Assembly: GCA_014874185.1 (NCBI GenBank)
Contig: JACWAF010000018.1
Span: 1-56,619 of the forward strand
Length of the DNA: 56,619 nt
Origin: Nitrospirota bacterium
Lineage (GTDB): Bacteria; Nitrospirota; Thermodesulfovibrionia; Thermodesulfovibrionales; JdFR-88
Direction of reading: 5' to 3'
Within the stretch, counting starts at the first letter, position 1. The number at the start of each line of letters is the position of its first letter. Under the pieces are notes generated by a model. It made no database searches and was not told the DNA's origin. It worked only from the letters and a program-made list of their open reading frames with translations. Made by a program: the position numbers and the translations under genes. Below, in pieces: positions 7,394 through 16,273 of the stretch.

Positions 7394-8236
7394 CTATAAC
7401 GGCATGTCCCCGAAATTTATCCCGTTTATCTTCTCCAGCGAGCGGAGCGGCGTCTTTACGGCGATTTTATCGCCGGCCATCCCCGTGAATGTCCCCAGCG
7501 CTGCGGTTCGGCCGTTTTGGTTGAGGGCAAGGAGCGTGCCCCGCCTTGGCGGGGCCTCTTCAGGGGAGAACGGCTCTCCCAGATGGGAGAATTCGAACCT
7601 CGAAACAGGGGCATAAAGGATATGCGCCCGGCTGAAGTACTCGCGGAATTTCCGCTCCCTGTATTCAGCGCGCATCGCGGGGCTTCGCTTTTTTGCAAGC
7701 GGAGACGGGCGGAGGCGGTGAATCCTCGCCCCCCGCACCTCGCGGAGTATATGCTCCAGTTCATCCTTCTTTTCAATCGCGATAAGATGGCGCGGCTTTA
7801 CGGCCCTTATCTTTCCAAGCTTCAGGGCCTTTCCCAGCCCGCCCCGGACCAGCCCGGTGGTATCGATAAGGACCATCCTGACCCCTCTTTTTTTGCAGTC
7901 TTCAACCATTGCCTTTGTGCCGTCGATCATGAAACCTATCCGTCTGGCCGGGTTCATCACCCCTGCAAAGAGCATCTGGCGCGCTGAGAAATCCCTAAGG
8001 GCGGCGGGCCTGCGAAAAATCTTTTTGGCTATGGTGCCCGGCACTCCCAGCGAAGACTGGCCTATATCCGCATCCACGAAGCAGACCGGCCTTTTCCGTT
8101 CCAGGAATTCACTTATCAGAAATCTGCCGAGGGTGGACTTCCCGGCATCGGATTCGCCCATCAGGATGGCCGTTCCCTCGTGTTGGATGAGGTCTTTAAG
8201 CAGGGCCTCCCAGCCCTCGCCGGGGAGTGTTTCCAA
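7394..8236 (-). CDS. Clp1/Grc3-family P-loop polynucleotide kinase-like protein
   Basis: This 280-aa protein has Walker A GESDAGKST (residues 27-35), then VCFVDADIGQSSLGVPGTI (about 51-69) and MVLIDTTGLVRG. The D-x-D-x-G-Q and following P-G are the hallmark of the Clp1/Grc3/NOL9 family, whose characterised members phosphorylate 5'-hydroxyl RNA or DNA ends. A conserved RxxR-like lid is not obvious to me. The start is TTG at 8236, about nine bases after AGGGGA. It begins 18 bases after the cytochrome stop, so the two are probably one transcript. Its substrate and its link to a cytochrome are unknown. Confidence 0.75.
   Translation of the reverse strand: METLPGEGWEALLKDLIQHEGTAILMGESDAGKSTLGRFLISEFLERKRPVCFVDADIGQSSLGVPGTIAKKIFRRPAALRDFSARQMLFAGVMNPARRIGFMIDGTKAMVEDCKKRGVRMVLIDTTGLVRGGLGKALKLGKIRAVKPRHLIAIEKKDELEHILREVRGARIHRLRPSPLAKKRSPAMRAEYRERKFREYFSRAHILYAPVSRFEFSHLGEPFSPEEAPPRRGTLLALNQNGRTAALGTFTGMAGDKIAVKTPLRSLEKINGINFGDMPL
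7538..7555. repeat. 18-bp GC palindrome inside the Clp1-like gene
   Basis: GCCCCGCC-TT-GGCGGGGC is a perfect palindrome apart from the central TT. It encodes part of the EEAPPRRGT segment near the C terminus. The same element, with central AA, lies inside secG at 46087-46104. Confidence 0.8.
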
Positions 8237-8254
8237 ACAGCAAATCCCCTGAAA

Positions 8255-9646
8255 CTAGTCTTTCGCGTGGCATTTGTTGCAGAGCTGTCTCTGGTAGGCG
8301 GCCCATATCTTTTGCTGCCTGCCATAAAAGGCCTGCTGCACCTGAGCCTGGGTATAGCCCAGGTTGTAATCGCCCTTCTTGGCCTCCGCGCCGGAAGCGT
8401 CTATGCCGGGATACTCCCCTTGCACGACAAGGAACTCGCTCTGGGTGTTCCATCTGGCGCCTTTGAACCATGCGGACGCGTGCGCCCTGTGGCAGGAGAG
8501 GCACATGACAACTTCCTTGCCGGTAATCGGGCCGGTGGTTTTTGAGCCGTCACTAACCGCACGGGTTGCCAGGTCGGCGTAGTTGGCCTGGTTCAGCGGC
8601 AGGCCTTCCTCGTAAGGGACCAGCGAGAGATAGGAGGTCGACTGGGTGCCGGTAAGATTGCCCGAGTTTACGTATGCGTTGTACTTCTGGGCGATGCTTA
8701 CGCCAGATGAGTCGGTGATGCTGAGCAGGGCGTCCGCGACCTCGCCGGTCGGGTGTTCTTTGGTCGTGGGATAGTTCGGGTTGTGGATGGACGCATGGCA
8801 GTTGGAGCACCACTCGGCCATGCCGTATCCGTATGCAACCCTGGTATCGGTCAGACTCTCGGACCTGTTATAGTCAGCGGGCGCGAAGGCGAACGGGGAG
8901 GGCTGAGTGAAGGCTGCGCCTGAAGTGCCGCTCAGGGAATCGGGCAGATAGCCCACGCCGCCCAGAAGCCTGTAGACGCCGACGGAGTTGCCGTTGCCCG
9001 GGAGGACTGTCCCGTAAGAACCGGAGGCGATGATCGGGCCCACGCTCTTGCCGATAGCGGAAACCACCTCGGTATAAGTGCTGTCAATCCTGTACCTGCC
9101 GTGCGGATCGTGGCAGGAAGAGCAGTACAGGTCCGCTGTTGGGTAGTTGCCGCCCGGGGAAAGCGTATAATCTGTCCTGGCAATGAGACCGAAGTCGGCG
9201 GCCACGATATTATGCCCTCGGTCTATGGCCCTGTTGGTCTCTGATACAGTGATGCCGGCCGCATTGGTAATGCTGTACGTGATGTCTGGCACCTTCAGCC
9301 ATGCGAAGTCGCCGCCCGGGGTCAGCTCTTGTGGCACGAAGCTGCCGGCCACCGCCGAGGCGCTGACGGTAGACATTATGTGCCAGCCCGTGGGGATGCT
9401 GTCGTTGGATGCGTGGCAGTTAAGGCAGGTGGAACTCTGGTCGCTGCCCGTCAGCAGGAAGGCATGGCCGTTGAACTGGGTTGCGCCCGCAGTTGTGGTT
9501 ACCGGCAGATTCGATTCTGAATTGTGCATCGTGTGGCATCCCTCACAATAGGCAACGCCGCCGTCGTGGAAAGCGAGTGCCGTCCCGCCAGGACCGAAAG
9601 TTATTAGGGCTGATATAATAAAAGGCAACAGTTTGAAAGTTTTCAT
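8255..9646 (-). CDS. Exported six-heme cytochrome c
   Basis: This 463-aa protein has a signal peptide (MKTFKLLPFIISALITFGPG to about residue 25) and six CxxCH heme-binding motifs: CEGCH (C34-H38), CLNCH, CSSCH, CSNCH, CLSCH and CNKCH, the last at the extreme C terminus. It is predicted to be periplasmic or outer-membrane-associated, carrying electrons in anaerobic or extracellular respiration, but its partners cannot be read here. I chose the ATG at 9646 behind AAGGAGATGAT because it starts the signal peptide. The frame is open 39 codons further, to a TTG at 9763 with its own AGGAGGTGA. It is followed by the Clp1-like gene. Confidence 0.88.
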   Translation of the reverse strand: MKTFKLLPFIISALITFGPGGTALAFHDGGVAYCEGCHTMHNSESNLPVTTTAGATQFNGHAFLLTGSDQSSTCLNCHASNDSIPTGWHIMSTVSASAVAGSFVPQELTPGGDFAWLKVPDITYSITNAAGITVSETNRAIDRGHNIVAADFGLIARTDYTLSPGGNYPTADLYCSSCHDPHGRYRIDSTYTEVVSAIGKSVGPIIASGSYGTVLPGNGNSVGVYRLLGGVGYLPDSLSGTSGAAFTQPSPFAFAPADYNRSESLTDTRVAYGYGMAEWCSNCHASIHNPNYPTTKEHPTGEVADALLSITDSSGVSIAQKYNAYVNSGNLTGTQSTSYLSLVPYEEGLPLNQANYADLATRAVSDGSKTTGPITGKEVVMCLSCHRAHASAWFKGARWNTQSEFLVVQGEYPGIDASGAEAKKGDYNLGYTQAQVQQAFYGRQQKIWAAYQRQLCNKCHAKD

Positions 9647-9920
9647 ATCATCTCCTTGATCTTTTAAAATCCAGGGATAACTTTCAAAGTCAGGATTGAT
9701 TGCTGCCTCATCCGAACGGCTTGCGCCACCAACCAGCAATTTTTTGTCTTCTCTATTTTTCAATCACCTCCTTTTCCGAATCCTCGATGGCTTTTCACCC
9801 CTGAGCCGGGTCCGCAATTCAGAGGAACGAGAGGTCATTAATACTGGAGGCCCCAAGGCTCAATTTGAAAAGGAAATTTTCAGGGAAATACGGAGAAATC
9901 CTGTTTCAAGGTAAGTAGCT
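9647..9920 (-). promoter_or_regulatory. Long structured 5' leader of the cytochrome gene
   Basis: From the predicted transcription start (about 9921) to the ATG at 9646 is roughly 275 bases. Visible elements are a TTGAGCC/GGCTCAG long-range stem, an AGGAGGTGAT ribosome-site match before a TTG at 9763, and a TTGCTG/CAGCAA stem enclosing a GGC-GCAA-GCC hairpin near 9703-9740. The TTG frame runs into the cytochrome without a stop. It does not match a riboswitch class I know. It could hold a leader peptide or an RNA switch. Confidence 0.45.
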
Positions 9921-9925
9921 ACTTA
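9912..9925. promoter_or_regulatory. 14-bp perfect palindrome at the cytochrome transcription start
   Basis: TAAGTAGCTACTTA is a perfect inverted repeat lying two bases downstream of the -10 box and covering the expected transcription start. That position is typical of a repressor operator. No regulator gene is adjacent. Confidence 0.6.
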
Positions 9926-9927
9926 GG

Positions 9928-9956
9928 ATTATTGGCCAAAATGCCAGGACTGTCAA
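9928..9956 (-). promoter_or_regulatory. Sigma-70 promoter of the cytochrome gene
   Basis: Minus strand: TTGACA at 9956-9951, a 17-base spacer and AATAAT at 9933-9928. That is a perfect -35, the optimal spacing and a 5/6 -10. It is among the best promoter matches in the window. Confidence 0.8.
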
Positions 9957-10045
9957 CAAAAAAATTCCGGCTCTCTATTCCGGTTTGCTGGCGAGTTTCA
10001 ATCAAACAGTTTTATTAAGGGTCTCATAATTGAACAGACATTTTG

Positions 10046-11191
<1,146 letters not shown>

Positions 11192-11192
<1 letters not shown>

Positions 11193-11839
11193 TGCCGAAG
11201 TTCGCGCCCGAGGGGATCCCGTATTTTGTAGTCTTCGGGGCCATTACCATAGCGGTTGGGTATTTCGGGGGAATATTTGCGATTATCCCCGGCCTCGTCC
11301 TGGCCTTCATGTTCTACTTCTTTCGGGACCCGGAGAGGGAGACCCCCCAAGGCGAGGGGCTGTACGTATCCACCGCCGATGGCAAGGTGCTGATAACCGG
11401 GCCGGTGCACGAGAAGGACTATCTTGATGCCGACTGCGTGCAGGTAAGCATCTTCATGAGCCCGCTGGACGTACACGTGAACAGGGCCCCATGCAACTGC
11501 GTGGTAATGTCCGTGAAATACAACAAAGGCTCCTTCAAAAAGGCCTTCAGCGAAGAGGCCTTCAAGAAGAACGAGAACATCTCTACCGTGGTGGAGGAAG
11601 AGGACGGCCTCACGGGGCGCAGGATTTTTTTCAGGCAGGTGGCGGGCTCCATAGCGCAGAAGGCGGTGTTCAGGAAGAGGCCCGGAGACCATCTCCGGCG
11701 CGGCGAGCGCTTCGGAATGATAAAGTTCAGTTCGCGCATGGACATCTTTCTGCCGCCCGATGTCAGGCTGCGGGTAAAGCCAGGGGACCGGGTGAGGGCG
11801 GGCGAGACCGTAATAGCCGAGCGGATTAAAAATGGCTGA
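11192..11839 (+). CDS. psd: Phosphatidylserine decarboxylase proenzyme (short, PSD-A type)
   Basis: This 215-aa membrane-associated enzyme makes phosphatidylethanolamine from phosphatidylserine. It has an N-terminal hydrophobic region (residues 10-44), the FRDPERETP motif, IFMSPLDVHVNRAP and a C-terminal RFGMIKFSSRMDIFLPP. PSD proenzymes cleave themselves at a Gly-Ser to form the pyruvoyl group. Here the pair reads S180-S181, so the residue before the attacking Ser is Ser rather than the usual Gly. The start is GTG at 11192, overlapping the ilvC stop. It overlaps pssA by 8 bases. Confidence 0.9.
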
Positions 11840-12614
11840 AGAAAAAAATAAGGCAGACATCCCGTCCAGGAAGGGACAGAAGGAGCCCCCGCGCAGGGAG
11901 CACATGAAGAAAGGCATCTACATCCTCCCCAACACGCTCACCCTGATAGGGATGTTCGGCGGGTTCTTCGCCATCATAATGGCCATAGAGGGGCGGTTCG
12001 TCTGGGCGGCCTGGGCGGTGCTGGCCTCAATGATATTCGACGGCCTGGACGGGTTCATCGCCAGGCTTACGGGCAGCAACACCCGCTTCGGGATAGAGCT
12101 TGATTCCCTGTCGGACCTGGTGGCATTCGGCCTGGCCCCGGCAATAATCATCTATCAAAGCTCGATAGCGCCCTTTGGCAGGGCTGGATGGCTTGCCGCG
12201 TTTTTGTACGTGGCCTGCGGCGCCCTGCGGCTTGCCAGGTTCAACATACAGATGGTGACCACGGAGAGAAAGTCCTTCATGGGCGTGCCCATCCCCGGGG
12301 CGGCAACCGTGCTGATGACACTCATAATCTTCTGCAACGAGCGCGGGATAGACCCGAAAGGGAGCGTCTTCGTGCTGGTCCTCACGTTTGTGCTCTCGCT
12401 CCTGATGGTGAGCACCCTGCGTTTTCACGGGGCCAAGGAGATAAACTTCAAGAGGCGCAAGCCGTTCTGGATACTTGTGAGCCTGGTGCTTATCTTCGTG
12501 ATAATCGCCATCCGCCCGGAGATAGCCTTGTTCCTGTTTGCCATGCTCTACCTTGCAATAGGTATAATAGAGAATATTTATCTTTTCGCGAGGAGGAGAA
12601 GAAAGCCGGCATGA
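11832..12614 (+). CDS. pssA: CDP-diacylglycerol-serine O-phosphatidyltransferase
   Basis: This 260-aa integral membrane enzyme makes phosphatidylserine from CDP-diacylglycerol and serine. The CDP-alcohol phosphotransferase motif is complete: DGLDGFIARLTGSNTRFGIE followed by LDSLSD, with all conserved Asp, Gly and Arg in register. About eight hydrophobic segments follow a polar N terminus of roughly 25 residues (EEKNKADIPSRKGQKEPPRR). The internal Met at residue 25 (MKKGIYILPN) is a possible alternative start. It works directly before Psd in phospholipid synthesis. Its stop overlaps leuA by ATGA. Confidence 0.93.
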   Translation: MAEEKNKADIPSRKGQKEPPRREHMKKGIYILPNTLTLIGMFGGFFAIIMAIEGRFVWAAWAVLASMIFDGLDGFIARLTGSNTRFGIELDSLSDLVAFGLAPAIIIYQSSIAPFGRAGWLAAFLYVACGALRLARFNIQMVTTERKSFMGVPIPGAATVLMTLIIFCNERGIDPKGSVFVLVLTFVLSLLMVSTLRFHGAKEINFKRRKPFWILVSLVLIFVIIAIRPEIALFLFAMLYLAIGIIENIYLFARRRRKPA

Positions 12615-14122
12615 GGCAGGTAAGGATCTTCGATACCACGCTCAGGGACGGGGAGCAGTCCCCCGGGGCGAGCATGAATGTTGAAGAGAAGGTACAGTTG
12701 GCAAAACAGCTTACCCGCCTTGGGGTGGACATCATAGAGGCGGGTTTCGCCATAAGCTCTCAGGGCGACTTCGACGCCATAAAAAGGATAGGCGATGAGG
12801 TGAATGGGCCCGTTGTCGCAAGCCTTGCCAGATGCAGGGAGCCCGATATAAAAAAGGCCTTTGAGGCCCTGCGGGACGCGCCCAAAAAACGCATCCATAC
12901 GTTCCATTCCACATCGGACATCCATCTCAAGTACCAGTACAGGATTGACCGCGAAGAGGCATTGAAGAGGTCCGTTGAGATGGTCCGGTACGCGCGGAGC
13001 CTTGTGGAGGACGTGGAGTTTTCCCCGATGGACGCAACGCGCACCGATCCGGCATACCTGGCCCAGGTGGTGGAGGCCGTGATCGATGCCGGGGCAAGCA
13101 CTGTGAACATCCCGGACACGGTTGGTTATGCCATTCCGGCCGAATTTGCCGAGCTTATAGGATACCTGACGAAGAACGTAAAGAACATGGACAGGGCGGT
13201 CATCTCGGTCCATTGCCATAACGACCTGGGGCTTGCCGTGGCAAACAGCCTGGCGGCGGTGGCGGCCGGGGCGGGGCAGGTGGAATGCACCATAAACGGC
13301 ATCGGCGAGCGCGCGGGCAATTCCTCGCTGGAAGAGATCGTCATGGCCCTCCGCACCCGAAGGGACTTCTTCCAGGCGGACACGAATATAAACACGGAAG
13401 AGATAATCCGCACAAGCCGGCTGGTCACGAAGATAACCGGCATCTCCGTTCAGCCAAACAAGGCCATCGTTGGGGCCAACGCCTTCGCACACGAGAGCGG
13501 CATCCATCAGGACGGGCTTCTGAAAGAGAAGACCACCTACGAGATCATCCGGCCCGAGTCCATAGGCTTGCACAGCACCAAACTGGTGCTTGGAAAGCAC
13601 TCCGGAAGGCACGCATTCAAGACCAGGCTGAAGGAGCTTGGGCACGAGCTTACGCCCGAGGAGTTCGAGGTGGCCTTCGATAGGTTCAAACACCTTGCCG
13701 ACCAGAAGAAAGAGATTTACGAAGAGGACATAGAGACACTTATCTCCGAGCAGATGGCGAAGGCGCCGGAGGTGTATTCCCTTGTTGATATGAGCATCGC
13801 AAGCGGGATAGGGCAGGCCCCCACGGCAACGGTGAAGCTCAAGGTGAACGATGACCTCGTGGACCGGATGAGCCGGGGAGACGGCCCTGTGGACGCCACA
13901 TACAAGGCCATCGCGGAGATAACGAAGACAAAGAGCACGCTGAAGAGGTTCGAGGTCAAGAGCATCACGGGCGGGATGGACGCCCTGGGCGAGGTGAGCG
14001 TTGTGGTTGAAGAGGGCGACCGCACCGTCCGCGGGCACGGCGCGGACACGGACATCATAATTGCCGCCGCCAAGGCCTACATTAACGCCCTCAACAAGCT
14101 GGCCCAGAAGAAGAAAAGCTGA
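12611..14122 (+). CDS. leuA: 2-isopropylmalate synthase
   Basis: This 503-aa enzyme condenses acetyl-CoA with 2-oxoisovalerate, the first committed step of leucine synthesis. Motifs are FDTTLRDGEQSPGASM at the N terminus, the metal site VHCHNDLGLAVANS, GERAGNSSLEEIVMAL and HESGIHQDG. The C-terminal regulatory LeuA dimer domain is present (about residues 370-500), so leucine feedback inhibition is likely. I chose the ATG at 12611, which overlaps the pssA stop as ATGA. A longer in-frame stretch upstream is only a shadow of pssA. Partner leuC lies 36 kb away; leuB and leuD are not in the window. Confidence 0.96.
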   Translation: MRQVRIFDTTLRDGEQSPGASMNVEEKVQLAKQLTRLGVDIIEAGFAISSQGDFDAIKRIGDEVNGPVVASLARCREPDIKKAFEALRDAPKKRIHTFHSTSDIHLKYQYRIDREEALKRSVEMVRYARSLVEDVEFSPMDATRTDPAYLAQVVEAVIDAGASTVNIPDTVGYAIPAEFAELIGYLTKNVKNMDRAVISVHCHNDLGLAVANSLAAVAAGAGQVECTINGIGERAGNSSLEEIVMALRTRRDFFQADTNINTEEIIRTSRLVTKITGISVQPNKAIVGANAFAHESGIHQDGLLKEKTTYEIIRPESIGLHSTKLVLGKHSGRHAFKTRLKELGHELTPEEFEVAFDRFKHLADQKKEIYEEDIETLISEQMAKAPEVYSLVDMSIASGIGQAPTATVKLKVNDDLVDRMSRGDGPVDATYKAIAEITKTKSTLKRFEVKSITGGMDALGEVSVVVEEGDRTVRGHGADTDIIIAAAKAYINALNKLAQKKKS

Positions 14123-14252
14123 ATTTCATCTGCTCACTCTCTCAAATATCTCCGTTTTTGTATTGCGGCTTGTCCAACTCGAAATTTTTCATTAAAGGGT
14201 CTTGTAAACAGGTTTTTTCTTTGCTAACCTCCGAAAATGAAAGGGGGCGCGT

Positions 14253-14501
14253 ATGGGTTATACGAATGTCGCTTTAAAAGACAAGATAATGGAGATGTAT
14301 CCGGAGATCCCGGCGCACAGGATATCGGTGGGCCTGGATTTCAACCCGGAGAAGAACGCCTATATCGTGAAGCTCAAGAAGAATACGCACGAGCTAACGA
14401 CTCACATTGAAAAGAAAGACGCGGACGAGTGCATGGACGGCATTAAATGCATCTACCTGGGCGTGCAGATAGGGCAATTCATAAAGAATTTTGAAGAATA
14501 G
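14253..14501 (+). CDS. Hypothetical protein (82 aa)
   Basis: I do not recognise this small soluble protein. It starts MGYTNVALKDKIMEMYPEI, has a central beta-like stretch (SVGLDFNPEKNAYIVKLKKN) and ends with a helix-like GVQIGQFIKNFEE. It has two Cys (in DECMDGIKCIYLG). There is no signal peptide or membrane segment. AAAGGGGGCG supplies a ribosome site. It stands alone, with 130 bases after leuA and a two-sided terminator just beyond its stop. Readthrough from the opposite-strand riboswitch would run antisense to it. Confidence 0.7.
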   Translation: MGYTNVALKDKIMEMYPEIPAHRISVGLDFNPEKNAYIVKLKKNTHELTTHIEKKDADECMDGIKCIYLGVQIGQFIKNFEE

Positions 14502-14507
14502 ATATAA

Positions 14508-14536
14508 AAAGGGCCAGTCCATCGGACGGGCCCTTT
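14508..14536. terminator. Bidirectional terminator shared by the 82-aa gene and the riboswitch RNA
   Basis: AAAGGGCC and GGCCCTTT form an 8-bp stem, continued past one A-G mismatch by GTCC/GGAC around an ATC loop. On the minus strand the stem is followed by TTTTTAT, a good terminator tail for the riboswitch transcript. On the plus strand the tail is weaker (TTTAT). Confidence 0.8.
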
Positions 14537-14543
14537 ATGATTC

Positions 14544-14636
14544 CTGCCACCTCAGCAACCCCTCTTTCCGGTTCGCACCGGACAGGTAGCTTTGCGCCAT
14601 ACGGTCTCCCGTATTTTACCCTTTATGGGGTGGCAG
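14544..14636 (-). ncRNA. Cyclic di-GMP-I (GEMM) riboswitch-like aptamer, orphan
   Basis: Read on the minus strand, CUGCCACC and GGUGGCAG close the element as an 8-bp P1. Inside come AAAGGGUAAAAUACGG, a GAGA tetraloop hairpin (AUACGG/CCGUAU), then GGCGCAAAGCUACCUG, a UCCGG/CCGGA hairpin and GGGGUUGCUGA. This follows the GEMM-I order: GGGCAAA, a GNRA-capped P2, GACGCAAAGCC, P3, GGGUUGCCGA. A terminator lies 8 bases downstream. No gene follows on this strand, and the element has its own promoter. The P3 tetraloop receptor is not clearly conserved, so ligand and affinity are open. Confidence 0.78.
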
Positions 14637-14653
14637 TCCCTGTTTCTGATTTA

Positions 14654-14682
14654 ATGATTGCACGCGGGCTAAGTACTGTCAA
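14654..14682 (-). promoter_or_regulatory. Promoter of the orphan riboswitch RNA
   Basis: Minus strand: TTGACA at 14682-14677, a 17-base spacer and AATCAT at 14659-14654 (4/6). Transcription would start near 14647, about 11 bases before P1. Confidence 0.6.
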
Positions 14683-14684
14683 TA

Positions 14685-14741
14685 CCCCCTTGCCTCTTTT
14701 AGGAAAGGGGGTCCTTTTCTAAAGATGGGTCAGGGGAGATT
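14685..14741. repeat. Palindromic dispersed repeat, copy R3
   Basis: ACCCCCTTGCCTCTTTTAGG and AAAGGGGGTCC form an imperfect hairpin, followed by CTAAAGATGGGTCAGGGGAG. The tail resembles the one at 16222-16234. It lies just past the stop of the deaminase-like gene and may end its transcript. Confidence 0.65.
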
Positions 14742-14746
14742 AAGGA

Positions 14747-16066
14747 CTAGCCACTTATCCGGGCCGCCCACTCCCTTGCCCTGGCAAGAATGGCCTGCTC
14801 GTCCGCGGCAAGGACCTTCCGCTCATGCATGAGGAGCTTTCCGTTTACCATCACGCTTTCAACGTCCGAGGGCAGCGCGGCATATACAAGGTGGGACCAG
14901 GCGTTATACATGGGCGTAAGCCTGGGCTTGTCCAGGTCCAGCATTATCAGGTCGGCGGCCTTGCCCTTTTTTATCGAGCCGGTCTTCCCGCCTAGCCCCA
15001 GTGCCTCCGCTCCCCAGAGCGTGGCCATTTTAATCGCGGTCCTCGATGGCAGGACGGTTGGGTCTTCGGAAAGGGCCTTATGGACCTTTGCCGATGTGGC
15101 AATCTCGCCCATTATATTCAGGTCGTTATTGCTGGCCGCTCCGTCCGTGCCGAATGTGACCTTCACTCCCCTCGCAAGCATCTTCGGCACAGGGGCGATT
15201 CCCGACGCAAGCTTCAGGTTGCTCTCAATGCAATGGGATACCCCGACTTCCCTCCGGGCGAGGATATCTATTTCATCGTCGTCCACCCAGACGCAGTGCG
15301 CGGCAACTATCCTCTTTGAGAGCACGCCAAGTTTTTCGAGAAATTTTATCGTGGTCTGCCCATAGAGCCTGTTTGATTCTTCGAGTTCCCACCTGGTCTC
15401 GGATACGTGGATCGGGATGATTATATTGTACTTTTCCGCAAGTCCGACCGCCTTCTTCAGGCTCTCCGGGCCGCATGTATAGACCGAGTGAGGGGCGATA
15501 GCGGGGCGTGTCAGTTCGTCTTTGAGGAAGTTTCTTATGAAGTCTTCCGCCCGTGCAAGATATTCTTCGCACGTCCTTGCCACCCTGGTGGGGAAGTCCA
15601 CGATCCCGGCGGCGATGACGGCCCGCATGCCCAGTTCTTTTACCGAACGGGCCGCGGATTCCCCGTAGAAGTACATGTCGCAGAACGTGGTTATGCCTGC
15701 TCTCATCATTTCAAGGCAGGCCAGGCGGGTGGCATCTTCCACGAACTCCGGCCCAAGCCATTTCGCCTCCAGGGGCCAGATGTGCTTTTCAAGCCAGTCC
15801 TTCAGCGGCAGGTCGTCCGCAATGCCTCTAAGGTACACCATCGGTGCGTGAGTATGGGTGTTCACGAACCCCGGCATCAGGAGCTTGTGCTCCCCGCCTG
15901 TTTCCATCGCGGGATCGTATTTGAGGGCCATCTCCGGATAGGGCCCAAGGTCGTGGATGAGCGCGCCTTTTACGGCGACGGCCCAGCCCCTTTCGGGTTC
16001 ATCGGATTCCAGTGTAAGGAGGTACCCGGCCTTAAGGAGGTAATCGACTTTTTCTTTAAGAGGCAT
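14747..16066 (-). CDS. mtaD: 5-methylthioadenosine/S-adenosylhomocysteine deaminase-like amidohydrolase
   Basis: This 439-aa metal-dependent hydrolase of the TrzA/AtzA/MtaD group deaminates adenosine-type nucleosides in S-adenosylmethionine salvage. Metal and catalytic motifs are PGFVNTHTHAPMVYLRG (HxH), IPIHVSETRWELEES, IVAAHCVWVDDDE and VTFGTDGAASNNDLN. The last is the form found in MTA/SAH deaminases. Length and the C-terminal KKGKAADLIMLDLD fit the family. Substrate assignment within the family is inference; other amidohydrolases look similar. It is alone on its strand, between two palindromic repeats. Confidence 0.85.
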   Translation of the reverse strand: MPLKEKVDYLLKAGYLLTLESDEPERGWAVAVKGALIHDLGPYPEMALKYDPAMETGGEHKLLMPGFVNTHTHAPMVYLRGIADDLPLKDWLEKHIWPLEAKWLGPEFVEDATRLACLEMMRAGITTFCDMYFYGESAARSVKELGMRAVIAAGIVDFPTRVARTCEEYLARAEDFIRNFLKDELTRPAIAPHSVYTCGPESLKKAVGLAEKYNIIIPIHVSETRWELEESNRLYGQTTIKFLEKLGVLSKRIVAAHCVWVDDDEIDILARREVGVSHCIESNLKLASGIAPVPKMLARGVKVTFGTDGAASNNDLNIMGEIATSAKVHKALSEDPTVLPSRTAIKMATLWGAEALGLGGKTGSIKKGKAADLIMLDLDKPRLTPMYNAWSHLVYAALPSDVESVMVNGKLLMHERKVLAADEQAILARAREWAARISG

Positions 16067-16121
16067 TAATCTCCGAATCTGCTTTAGAAGCCATCTCCAA
16101 ATCGGACTTTTTTATAATTGG

Positions 16122-16234
16122 TAATCCCCCTCCATCACCCTTTAGGAAAGGGGGATTTTAAACTCCCCTCCCTCGGAGGGGTGCAGGGGTGGGTTGTCCC
16201 CCTCTTTTCTAAAGAGGGGTTAGGGGAGATTACA
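16122..16234. repeat. Compound palindromic repeat, copy R4
   Basis: Three hairpins follow one another: CCCCCTCC...GGGGGA (16126-16155), CCCCTCC-CTC-GGAGGGG (about 16165-16181) and CCCCTCTTT-TCT-AAAGAGGGG (about 16200-16220). The last has the tail TTAGGGGAGATTACAG. It fills most of the 207-base gap between the deaminase-like gene and proS. The last hairpin has the same core as the copy at 10065. Confidence 0.75.
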
Positions 16235-16273
16235 GAAATCATTTCTCATCCATATTCGTGTCAAGATTCGAGT

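Noticed and set aside
9647-9920. c-di-GMP riboswitch in the cytochrome leader
   Set aside because: I looked for the GEMM blocks because cytochrome genes of related bacteria often carry one. GGCGCAAGCC is present, but the GGGCAAA and GGGUUGCCGA blocks and the P1/P3 layout are not.
12188-12610. In-frame 141-codon extension of leuA
   Set aside because: It lies wholly inside pssA in another frame. The ATGA overlap at 12611 and the standard LeuA N terminus fix the start.
14565-14590. tRNA T-arm-like CCGGTTCGCACCGG
   Set aside because: The loop has six bases, and no acceptor, D or anticodon arms surround it. It is a hairpin of the minus-strand riboswitch.
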